Source: Acidobacteriota bacterium
Lineage (GTDB): Bacteria > Acidobacteriota > Blastocatellia > HR10
Direction: 5' to 3'
Length of the DNA: 55,315 bases
Assembly (NCBI GenBank): GCA_030550025.1
Contig: JAUQQC010000011.1
Location: 40,428 to 95,742, forward strand
Below the pieces are notes generated by a model that saw nothing but the letters and a program-made list of their open reading frames with translations, was not told where the DNA came from and made no database searches. The translations under genes were made by a program, and so were the position numbers. Each line of letters opens with the position of its first letter. Positions within the stretch are counted from its first letter, which is position 1. This document shows, in pieces, positions 16,725 through 24,158 of this stretch.

Positions 16725-18842
16725 TTACGGCTTCCGCCGCTTCTTCTCCAGCATCTTCAGATGGTTTCGCGCGATGGCGGCATACGGTCCCGCCGTACAT
16801 CGCTCGAAGGCCTCGCGCGCGGTATCGTACTCGCCCCGACGTTCGTAGACGAGACCGAGCAGGTAATAGATGTCGGGATTCGTGGGATCGAGCTGCCGCG
16901 CAGTTTGATACTCCTGCAGCGCCTCCTCATAGCGTCCGGCATTGAAATGCGCTTTCCCACGACGCACGCGTTCAGCGACGGTGAGCGTCGCGCTCGCCGT
17001 TTCCTCCGTGCGAGAAGAGGGTTCTCTCACGGGCGCCGCGTCCGGCGGCGACTCCGAGGGCGACCCTTGGACCGATGGGGAAACCGAAGGAGGCGACCGA
17101 CGAGTGGGCGAGGGCGGCGAGACATTGCGCTCGCGCGGTGGCTCCGACACCGGAGGCGTCACCGAAGGCGATTCAGGGACACTTTCCCTCGGCGGCGTCT
17201 GGATGATGGGTGGTGGGATTTCCGGCGATTTTCGCCATGACCAAAGCGCGAGAGCGAGCCCAAGGAGTCCAACGCCCACCAGCCCCAGAGCGAGCACCCG
17301 CTGAGAGCGTCGCCACCACCGGAGCGAGCGCGTCGCCGGTCGCGTCGCAGCGGCGGGGGTGATTCGCTGCGTGGCGACATCGGCCAATGTGTCCGGGAGG
17401 GTCTCCGACGAAGAGGGGAGAGCGCGCGTCTCCTCCGACGCGGCGCTCATCGTCTCCCTTTTTCCGAACACGAACCGTTCGCCGAAGGCGCGCCACCAAC
17501 GCGGACGAAGCGAGAACGCGAGAGGGACGACTTCCCCTTCGATGACGTTGCACACGCCACGAGCTGGAGCATACTCCGGATGGCGCACGGTGATCCGATG
17601 CCGACCGACGGGAATGCGCTCCAACGTGCAGGTGCCGCGCTCATCGGTCATGCCCACGCGCTTCCCATCCAAGAAAATCTCCGCCCGGGCAACGCCACAT
17701 TGAAGAAGGATGCTCCCCAAATGAAGCGGATCCAACTCCACGCAGAGCGCGACCTCTTGTTCCGGCTCCAGGCGAACGGTTCCTCGCCAGCGATGGTGGC
17801 GCGCCGACTCCACTTCGACGACGTGAGCGCACGGGCTCAGCCCCTGGATCACGCACTGTCCCTCGGCGTCGGTCTGCCCAGCATATCGGCCATCCACGTA
17901 GAGAAGCGCGGCTGCGACCCCCATACGCGTCACGGCATCCTGACAGCGAAGGCGCAGCGTCCCCACACGCAATCCGAGCGCCTGTCGAAACGCGCGCGCC
18001 AAGTCCACGGCCGACGCGAAGCGATCCTCGGGATCTTTCGCCAACGCGCGCGCGAGCACGTCCTCGACAGCCGCGGGCACATCCGGGCGAAAGCGTCGTG
18101 GCGAGGGCGGCCGCTCATGCAAATGGGCGTAGATCATCCGCTCGAGCGATTCGACTTCAAACGGCACGTGTCCGGTGAGCATCTGATACGCGACCACGCC
18201 CAGGCTGTAGATGTCCGACCGATGATCAATGGCCGCTCCCGGACGGAATTGCTCCGGCGAAGCATACTGCAACGTCCCCATCGCTCGGCTGACGCGCGCG
18301 CTCGTCGCTTCGGTGAGCGCTTTCGCGATCCCGAAATCGAGGATTTTCACGGTGAGCTCGCCCCTGTAATCCGTGACGAGCATCAGGTTGCCGGGCTTCA
18401 AATCCCGATGCACGATGCCGCGCGCATGGGCGTAGGTGAGCGCCTCGGCGATCTGTTCCAGAAACAACGCCACGCGCTCCAGCGGCAGAGGTCCGTGTCG
18501 CTGCAGCTCCTCTTCCAACGTGTGCCCGGAGAGCCATTCCATGACGAGGAAAGGGAGTCCATCGCGAGTCAATGCGGCGTCGGTGACCCGAATGATGTAC
18601 GGATGCTCGAGCGCGACCGTCGCTTTCGCCTCTTTGAAGAACGCTTCGACCAGTTCGGGACAGGAGATCGCGAGATCCGGTTTCAGGACCTTCACCGCGA
18701 CCGTCGCCGTCGTCACCAAATGACGAGCGCGATAGACGACGCCCATTCCGCCGATCCCCACCAACTCTTCCAGGTGATACCGATCGGCCAGGATCGCGCC
18801 CACGAAGCCGTAGGGATCGCGCTTCATTTTCGACTCCGGCAT
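16725..18842 (-). CDS. Ser/Thr protein kinase with PEGA repeats, TM segment and TPRs
   Basis: A 705-residue bacterial Hanks-type kinase. The kinase domain (about 20-285) has the glycine loop VGIGGMGVVY, Lys in VAVKVLK, the catalytic HRDLKPGN, DFGIAKAL and the activation end YASPEQF, so it should be active. Two PEGA-like beta modules follow (VDGRYAGQTDAEGQCVIQGL near 315; FLDGKRVGMTDERGTCTLERIP near 385). A single membrane helix (VLALGLVGVGLLGLALALW) lies near 525, then a Ser/Pro-rich linker and a TPR pair near 640-700. PEGA modules precede the membrane helix, so they would be cytoplasmic and the Pro-rich/TPR part periplasmic. The start has GAAGGGGTGAG upstream. No partner phosphatase is adjacent. 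Confidence 0.93.
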   Translation of the reverse strand: MPESKMKRDPYGFVGAILADRYHLEELVGIGGMGVVYRARHLVTTATVAVKVLKPDLAISCPELVEAFFKEAKATVALEHPYIIRVTDAALTRDGLPFLVMEWLSGHTLEEELQRHGPLPLERVALFLEQIAEALTYAHARGIVHRDLKPGNLMLVTDYRGELTVKILDFGIAKALTEATSARVSRAMGTLQYASPEQFRPGAAIDHRSDIYSLGVVAYQMLTGHVPFEVESLERMIYAHLHERPPSPRRFRPDVPAAVEDVLARALAKDPEDRFASAVDLARAFRQALGLRVGTLRLRCQDAVTRMGVAAALLYVDGRYAGQTDAEGQCVIQGLSPCAHVVEVESARHHRWRGTVRLEPEQEVALCVELDPLHLGSILLQCGVARAEIFLDGKRVGMTDERGTCTLERIPVGRHRITVRHPEYAPARGVCNVIEGEVVPLAFSLRPRWWRAFGERFVFGKRETMSAASEETRALPSSSETLPDTLADVATQRITPAAATRPATRSLRWWRRSQRVLALGLVGVGLLGLALALWSWRKSPEIPPPIIQTPPRESVPESPSVTPPVSEPPRERNVSPPSPTRRSPPSVSPSVQGSPSESPPDAAPVREPSSRTEETASATLTVAERVRRGKAHFNAGRYEEALQEYQTARQLDPTNPDIYYLLGLVYERRGEYDTAREAFERCTAGPYAAIARNHLKMLEKKRRKP

Positions 18843-19100
18843 CTCACCCCTTCAAAATCCGATCGGGCTTCGAGAGTCCAAGCGGCGCACATGCGCCGGT
18901 GAGACCAATGCGGTTGGTGTGGATGTGGACAACTCCCTTCCTCGATCAGCTCGCATCGCCGGCCGCCCTCCAATGAGTCCTCCACGTCGGCGGTGGTCAG
19001 TCCGATGACCGAATCCATAAGCTACAACGCCGCATGCGAGAGTGTATCACCCGCCTATCGAGCAGGCAAGGTGGACGCACGCGGGATTTGCCCGCACAAG
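18843..19100. other. intergenic gap between kinase and F420 cluster
   Basis: About 258 bp without a convincing gene. A short hairpin GCGGG-atttg-CCCGC lies near 19081-19095, just after the npdG stop on the minus strand, without a T-run. A 64-codon minus frame here lacks a ribosome site and family features. Confidence 0.4.
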
Positions 19101-19772
19101 TCATGGTGACGAAGCCGTTTCCTTCACTCCCGTGATGCGGATGCCCGCGGATTGCGAGCCGTAGCGCCGATTCAATGAGATGAGCAAGGGGGTGATCTCC
19201 TCGACGGCGCGCGCCATCCGAAGCGGCCCAGCATCCCACGCGCGCAAGCCCAACCGGTGGATGAGGGCGATCACGATCTCCTTCGCGGCCGCGTCGTCTC
19301 CGCAGACCAAAATATCACACTCGATGGTGCGCTGCAGATTCTGCAACACGGCAGCCGAGACATTTTGAAACGCCGCGACGACTCTCACGCTCTCGCCCAA
19401 GAGCGCTTGCGCCTCCTCGGCCGCAGACTGCTCCGACCGTCGTCGCAGACGCGACGGATCGCGCGGATCCAGAGGCACGGTCGTGTCCACCAAAATCTTC
19501 CCACAGAGATCGGGGGCGATCGCCCGCAATGTCTCCTGGTGTGCGGCGTAAGGCACACAGAGGATCACGAGATCGGCTGCACGCGCCGCCGCGCGATTCT
19601 CCAACCCCACGATCGCTGTTCGCCCCAACTGGCGATTCAGCTCCTCGGCCTTCGCCCGCGCCTTCTCCGCCTGGCGCGAACCAATCAGCACCGCATCCTC
19701 GCCCGAAGCGGCCAAGCGCAAGACGAGTCCTCGACCCTCTTTCCCTGTCCCTCCGATCACCGCAATCCGCAT
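19101..19772 (-). CDS. npdG: NADPH-dependent F420 reductase
   Basis: F420:NADP oxidoreductase passes hydride between reduced F420 and NADP. The 223-residue protein starts MRIAVIGGTGKEGRGLVLR, with the GGTGxxG dinucleotide motif, followed by VLIGSRQAEKA (Arg for the NADP phosphate) and DLVILCVPYAAHQE. The C-terminal WDAGPLRMARAVEEITPLLI block is typical of the family. The ATG at 19772 is chosen over 19790 because AAAGGAGG lies just upstream and the protein then begins at the Rossmann strand. It is the last gene of the cofD-cofC-cofE run, 23 bp after cofE, implying that this organism makes and uses F420 for redox exchange with NADPH. Confidence 0.9.
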   Translation of the reverse strand: MRIAVIGGTGKEGRGLVLRLAASGEDAVLIGSRQAEKARAKAEELNRQLGRTAIVGLENRAAARAADLVILCVPYAAHQETLRAIAPDLCGKILVDTTVPLDPRDPSRLRRRSEQSAAEEAQALLGESVRVVAAFQNVSAAVLQNLQRTIECDILVCGDDAAAKEIVIALIHRLGLRAWDAGPLRMARAVEEITPLLISLNRRYGSQSAGIRITGVKETASSP

Positions 19773-19795
19773 CTGTCCTCCTTTCCCCAACGGTC

Positions 19796-20548
19796 TCAGC
19801 GAAAGAGGTCGCGCTCGGGCGGACGCACGAGCGCCGATGCCGCCCCTTCCTGCGGCTCATAAGCATAGCCGCGAATGATCGCGGCCGGAATCCCCGCGAG
19901 CTTCTCCATCACGAGGCCGGCCGCGCACGCCAATTCATCGGCGATGGCCACGACGGTCGCCTGTAGCGGCACGCCGAAGCGATCGCACTGCCCTCGATAG
20001 TCTCGGAGCGGAGCGAGTCCGGCCACGCCGATGGCGACTTCCGTCAACCCCTCGCGCCAAGGCCGACCGAACGTGTCCGTGATGAGGACGGCGACTTCAA
20101 CCCCCGCGCGCCGCTTGATCTCCCGCCGAATGGCGCGCGCCGAAGCATCCGGATCCTGAGGCAGAAGTGCCACGCGTCCCTCGCCCACATTCGAGCGGTC
20201 CACGCCCGCGTTCGCGCAGACGAATCCGTGCGGCGTCTCCACGATGAGCACCTGCCGATCCATGCGCACGATGCGCCGCGCCTCGCGCAAGATCACTTCG
20301 ATCACGCGCGGGTCTTTCCCCATCCGATGGGCGACCGTGTGAGCGAAGGCCGAGGGCTCGATCTCGCTGAGCGAGATGAGCCGTCCCTCCGCCTTGGAGA
20401 CGATCTTCTGCGTGAGGACCAGGATATCGCCGTCTTGAAGCGCGAGTCCCTCAGCGGCCAGCGCGCCAAGCAACAATGCGACCAGATCATCGCCCGGTCG
20501 CACTTCGGGCAACCCCTCGAGGCCGATCACTTGAATCGCGCGAGCCAT
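19796..20548 (-). CDS. cofE: coenzyme F420-0:L-glutamate ligase
   Basis: Adds glutamates to F420-0 using GTP. It has 250 residues from the ATG at 20548 (MARAIQVIGLEGLPEVRPGD). Family blocks: DGDILVLTQKIVSKAEGRLISL, CANAGVDRSNVGEG and ITDTFGRPWREGLTEVAIGVAG. It is the stand-alone form, lacking the nitroreductase-like domain fused in actinobacterial FbiB. The open frame extends 76 codons further upstream inside cofC in another frame, but that part is Arg/Pro/Cys-rich and not protein-like. It overlaps the end of cofC by 22 bp, implying translational coupling. Confidence 0.93.
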   Translation of the reverse strand: MARAIQVIGLEGLPEVRPGDDLVALLLGALAAEGLALQDGDILVLTQKIVSKAEGRLISLSEIEPSAFAHTVAHRMGKDPRVIEVILREARRIVRMDRQVLIVETPHGFVCANAGVDRSNVGEGRVALLPQDPDASARAIRREIKRRAGVEVAVLITDTFGRPWREGLTEVAIGVAGLAPLRDYRGQCDRFGVPLQATVVAIADELACAAGLVMEKLAGIPAAIIRGYAYEPQEGAASALVRPPERDLFR

Positions 20549-21195
20549 CGCCGTTCCTCGAAAAGCGCGGCCGTCGGCGAACGACGGGCCAATTCTGGGA
20601 CAGCAGCATATTGGCGCGCAAGCTCGCTGAGGTCCTCCGGCGCATCCACATCCAAAGCGACGCGCGGGAGATCGAGGATGACCGTGCGGAGCGCGCGCTC
20701 CCGTGCCGCACACCAGTGAAAGCGGAGGCTGTCCTCGCCGAAGCGAAGCGGGAGCGGAGCGAACGGCCGCAGCCATACGGCATTCGTCCCGCGACCGTCG
20801 CGCGAGGGCACGAGCACGACGTCTGCCTGCTCCCCAGCCCGAAGGATCGCCTCCACATCGGCCGGCACAATTAGCGGCACATCCCCCGGCAGCGCGAGAA
20901 CAGCGCTCGCTCCCTGCCGACGCGCCTCCGTGAGCGCGCGTTCGACGGCTGCCGTCTGACCGCGGTTCGAGGACTCCGAAAGGATGACGGCGCCGAACCG
21001 TCGGGCGAGCACTACGACTTGGGGTTCGCGAGTGACGAGGACGAGACGATCCAGTTCGCGGACCCGAGCGAGCGCTGCGAGCACATCTTCGAGCATGGCC
21101 CGGGCGAGCGCATGTCGTTCGTCCGGAGCGAGCACCGCGCGCAACCGTTGCTTCGCCGTCTGGAAGTCTTTGACCGGAACGACTGCCCAGATCAA
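20527..21195 (-). CDS. cofC: 2-phospho-L-lactate (or PEP) guanylyltransferase
   Basis: Activates the phospholactate or phosphoenolpyruvate side-chain precursor with GTP to give the substrate of CofD. The 222 residues begin MIWAVVPVKDFQTAKQRLR, the family signature of this nucleotidyltransferase fold, followed by SNRGQTAAVERAL, LPGDVPLI (metal-binding Asp) and RDGRGTNAVWLRP. Which three-carbon acid it prefers cannot be read from sequence. The start overlaps the cofD stop as ATGA, and its end overlaps cofE. Confidence 0.92.
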   Translation of the reverse strand: MIWAVVPVKDFQTAKQRLRAVLAPDERHALARAMLEDVLAALARVRELDRLVLVTREPQVVVLARRFGAVILSESSNRGQTAAVERALTEARRQGASAVLALPGDVPLIVPADVEAILRAGEQADVVLVPSRDGRGTNAVWLRPFAPLPLRFGEDSLRFHWCAARERALRTVILDLPRVALDVDAPEDLSELARQYAAVPELARRSPTAALFEERRWLARFK

Positions 21196-22124
21196 GCCTC
21201 AGAGTGTAGGCAGGCTATGGCGGCCCGCGCAAGCCGAATCGCCGCCGCGCGATCAGTCATTCGCAGCGGGGCTGTGAACACGCGAAGACCAACCTGCTCG
21301 ATCGCCTCGCGCCAGCCCGCATCCTGATCGTCAATCAGGATCCGGCCGACGATCCCCGCGTAAAACCGCGCTACGCCCAGCGGCGAGACCTCATACCCGC
21401 ATGCGCGCATGAGCTTCCCCGCAGGACCGCTTACGGCCTCCGTCCCAAGGATCGGACTGATCGCGAGCACCCGATCGCGTCTCTCGGCGAGCGCCTCTCG
21501 AATACCAGAGATCGAGAGGATCGGCCCAATGCTCGTGATCGGATTGCTCGGCGCGATGAGGATCCCCTGAGCCTCGCTGATCGCTTCGAGCACGCCCGGC
21601 GCCGGACGCGCTCGCTCGCTCCCTCGATACTCCACCGCCATGACCTCCGGCATCCACCGCTCGCGCACGAAGAATTCCTGAAAGGCGAGCACGCCCGAAG
21701 GCGTGTGAATGTACGTTCGGACGGGATCATCCGTCATCGGCAGAAGACGCGCGCGCACGCCAAGCCGCGCGCACAACGCAGCCGTCGCCTCCGTGAGCGA
21801 GTACCCCCGCCGCAGCAGGTTCGTCCGCACCAGATGCGTGGCCAAGTCCCGATCCCCAAGCTGAAACCACGTGGGTTCGCCATAGCGGCCGATGGTGGCC
21901 AAGCACGCGAACGTATCCCCTCGAACCCCCCAACCCCGTTCCTCGTCCAGCCAGCCCGCCAGCTGATACATGAGCGTGTCCAAATCCGGCGAGATATGCA
22001 CCCCCCACAGCTCGACGTCATCCCCCGTGTTGCCGATGAGCGTGAGCGTCTCCGGCAGGACCACTTCGAGCAATCCCCGCACGAACTTCGCCGCTCCGGT
22101 TCCTCCTGCGAGCACTGCGATCAC
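21192..22124 (-). CDS. cofD: FO 2-phospho-L-lactate transferase
   Basis: Transfers the phospholactyl or phosphoenolpyruvyl group to FO, making (dehydro)F420-0. It has 310 residues from the GTG at 22124, chosen because GGGGAGGAG is placed 3 nt upstream and the protein then begins IAVLAGGTGAAKFVRGLLEV, the canonical CofD N-terminus; an upstream TTG at 22151 is weaker. Further blocks: IGNTGDDVELWGVHISPDLD (FO and metal contacts), LGDRDLATHLVRTNLLRRG and IAPSNPITSIGPIL. It is first in the F420 run and divergent from the tetR-RND genes. FO synthase genes are not in the window. Confidence 0.94.
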   Translation of the reverse strand: MIAVLAGGTGAAKFVRGLLEVVLPETLTLIGNTGDDVELWGVHISPDLDTLMYQLAGWLDEERGWGVRGDTFACLATIGRYGEPTWFQLGDRDLATHLVRTNLLRRGYSLTEATAALCARLGVRARLLPMTDDPVRTYIHTPSGVLAFQEFFVRERWMPEVMAVEYRGSERARPAPGVLEAISEAQGILIAPSNPITSIGPILSISGIREALAERRDRVLAISPILGTEAVSGPAGKLMRACGYEVSPLGVARFYAGIVGRILIDDQDAGWREAIEQVGLRVFTAPLRMTDRAAAIRLARAAIACLHSEA

Positions 22125-22166
22125 GATCTCCTCCCCAGATGGGTCTCGCAAAATGGGCGCGCGTTC

Positions 22167-22195
22167 ATTCTACCCCGCTTCGCGCCCTTGCGGAA
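22167..22195 (-). promoter_or_regulatory. candidate promoter of the F420 operon
   Basis: Minus strand TTCCGC (22195-22190), a 17-bp spacer and TAGAAT (22172-22167), about 43 nt before the cofD GTG. The -35 is weak. Confidence 0.35.
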
Positions 22196-22209
22196 GCCCT
22201 CCGAGTGTG

Positions 22210-22221
22210 GTAAGTACTTAC
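22210..22221. promoter_or_regulatory. palindromic operator GTAAGTACTTAC
   Basis: A perfect 12-bp palindrome, extended on one side by CTTAC-type repeats (to about 22226). It overlaps the likely -10 of the tetR gene (TTGCGG at 22188, then TAAGTA at 22211 after 17 bp) and resembles TetR/AcrR-type operators. Autoregulation by the adjacent regulator is the natural reading. Confidence 0.6.
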
Positions 22222-22244
22222 TTACTTTCGAGGAGAGATCGGCC

Positions 22245-22940
22245 ATGGTCGCAAACGCGAAATCGGCAAAGGCGGTGACGGTCGAATCCCGACGGCTTTC
22301 GGCCGAAGATCGCCGCCAGCAGATTGTCCAAGCGGCCATTGCGCTCTTCGCCCGCAAGGGCTTTGAGGGGACGACGACCAAGGAGATCGCGCTGGCGACC
22401 GGCGTGAGCGAAGCGCTCATCTTCCGGCACTTCCCCACCAAGCAGGATCTCTACTCGGCCATCATAGATCACAAGATGAGGGAATGCCACCATTTGCTCC
22501 TGGAGGAGGTGCGCGAGGCGATGGCGCATCGCGATGACCGCGCCTTCTTTGTTCGGTTGGCCGAGGAAATCCTGCGAATGTATCGGGAGGATCCGGAATT
22601 CATCCGCTTGATGCTCTTCAGTGCGCTCGAAGGGCATGAGCTGAGTCGCATGGTCTACGAACGACATGTCGCGGGGATGTTCGAGGAGCTAGTCGCGTAT
22701 ATCGCCCGTCGGGTTCGCGAGCGCGCCTTTCGCGCTGTGGATCCGCGCGTGGCCGCACGCGCCTTCGTGGGGATGGCCGCCCATCATGCGCTGGTGCGAG
22801 AATTGTTCGATCCGAGCGAACGGTTGCTGAAGCTGGACGATCGCGCGGCCGCGCGCAGCTTCGCCGCCATTTTTCTCGATGGCGTCGCTCGGCGACCAAA
22901 GTCGGATCGTGCAACCACTCGGAGGAATCGTGCTCAATGA
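22245..22940 (+). CDS. TetR/AcrR-family regulator of the RND pump
   Basis: A 231-residue repressor with an N-terminal helix-turn-helix (about 20-70: RRQQIVQAAIALFARKGFEG, TTTKEIALATGVSEALIFRH, FPTKQDLYSAII) and a ligand-binding C-terminal domain. The ATG at 22245 has GAGGAG 8-10 nt upstream; a longer open frame upstream is antisense to cofD. The stop overlaps the start of the RND adaptor (ATGA), so regulator and pump are one operon. A 12-bp palindrome 24 bp upstream is the probable operator, giving negative autoregulation relieved by a pump substrate. Confidence 0.92.
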   Translation: MVANAKSAKAVTVESRRLSAEDRRQQIVQAAIALFARKGFEGTTTKEIALATGVSEALIFRHFPTKQDLYSAIIDHKMRECHHLLLEEVREAMAHRDDRAFFVRLAEEILRMYREDPEFIRLMLFSALEGHELSRMVYERHVAGMFEELVAYIARRVRERAFRAVDPRVAARAFVGMAAHHALVRELFDPSERLLKLDDRAAARSFAAIFLDGVARRPKSDRATTRRNRAQ

Positions 22941-24145
22941 CTCGACGATGGGGGATCGTAGGACTGTGTCTCCTGGCGCTCATGAGCTCGGCCTGTCGCG
23001 GCCGCGATGATCAAGCGCAATCGCGTTCGATGCTCGCCGATCAAACCGTCGAGGTGGACGTCCTGCCGGTGGCGGAACGAACGTTCGATCGCCAGATCGA
23101 GATCGTCGGGACGCTCGCGGCCGATGAGGAAGTCATCGTCTCCACAGAGGTAGAGGGCCAGGTCATCGAGATGCGCGTGGACATGGGGAGCGTCGTTCGC
23201 CGGGGCGATATCCTGGCTCGGTTGGAGAGCCGCGATTTCGAGCTGCGCTTGGCTGAGGCCGAGGCGGCCTTGCAGCAAGTGCGCGCCCGCTTGGGATTGA
23301 CGCCCGATCGCGACCGAATCGACCCGGAGGAGACAGCGATCGTCCGACAGGCGCGGGCGGCGTACGATGATGCCCGCGTGCGCTTCCAACGGATCCGCCA
23401 ATTGCATGGCCGAGGCGTCGTCTCGCAACAGGAATTGGATCAAGCCGATGCCGCCCTGCGCATCGCGGAGGCGCGGTACGAATCGGCTCTGGAGGAGGTG
23501 CGCAGCCTACTTGCTCAGTTGGAGCAGTTGCGCGCTCGCGTGGCCGCGGCTCGTCGCGACCTGGAGAAGACGGTGATTCGCGCGCCCATCTCCGGAGCCG
23601 TCGCCGCGCGCCACGCGTCGCTTGGCGAGCTTCTGCGTCGTAACGATCGCGTGGTGACGCTCGTGAAGCTGGACCCGTTGCGCCTGCGCGCCGATGTCCC
23701 CGAGCGATACGCCAAGGCGATCGTTCCTGGCCGTCGCCTCACGTTCGTCGTGGATGCCGTCCCCGGCAAGGAGTTTCAAGGCACGATCGTGCGCATCAGC
23801 CCATCGGCGCGCAGCGAGACGCGCTCGCTCACTCTCGAAGCCGAAGTCCGAAATCCCGGTGGCGAGCTGCGGCCCGGATATTTCGCTCGCGCCCAGGTCG
23901 TCGTCGAACCCGGAGCGAAAGCGATCCTGATCCCCTCCCGCGCGATCATCTCCTCGGTAGGGCTGACGAAGGTCTTCGTCCTGGATGGGGATCGTGCCCG
24001 CGAGCGCCCGATCAAAACGGGCGCTCGGGTGAACGCCGATGTCGAGGTCCTCGAAGGCCTTCGACCGGGCGAGCGCGTGATCATCTCCAATCTGAATCGG
24101 CTGGGCGAGGGGACGCGCGTGCGCTTGGGACGCTCTCGAGGATAA
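22937..24145 (+). CDS. RND efflux periplasmic adaptor (membrane fusion protein)
   Basis: A 402-residue HlyD/AcrA-like adaptor joining the RND pump to an outer-membrane channel. The N-terminus (RRWGIVGLCLLALMSSAC) is a lipoprotein-type signal with Cys20 as probable lipidation site. A split lipoyl domain (EEVIVSTEVEGQVIEMRVDM...GDILARLE; TVIRAPISGAVAARHASLGE) flanks a coiled coil (about 95-210), then beta-barrel and membrane-proximal domains (EVLEGLRPGERVIISNLNRL). It overlaps tetR by 4 bp and is 13 bp before the pump gene. No TolC-type gene is adjacent, so an outer-membrane channel must come from elsewhere. Confidence 0.93.
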   Translation: MTRRWGIVGLCLLALMSSACRGRDDQAQSRSMLADQTVEVDVLPVAERTFDRQIEIVGTLAADEEVIVSTEVEGQVIEMRVDMGSVVRRGDILARLESRDFELRLAEAEAALQQVRARLGLTPDRDRIDPEETAIVRQARAAYDDARVRFQRIRQLHGRGVVSQQELDQADAALRIAEARYESALEEVRSLLAQLEQLRARVAAARRDLEKTVIRAPISGAVAARHASLGELLRRNDRVVTLVKLDPLRLRADVPERYAKAIVPGRRLTFVVDAVPGKEFQGTIVRISPSARSETRSLTLEAEVRNPGGELRPGYFARAQVVVEPGAKAILIPSRAIISSVGLTKVFVLDGDRARERPIKTGARVNADVEVLEGLRPGERVIISNLNRLGEGTRVRLGRSRG

Positions 24146-24158
24146 GGGGGTATTCGCC

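Noticed and set aside
18824-19018. 64-codon minus-strand frame before the kinase
   Set aside because: No ribosome site, overlaps the kinase start, and the sequence has no protein-like pattern.
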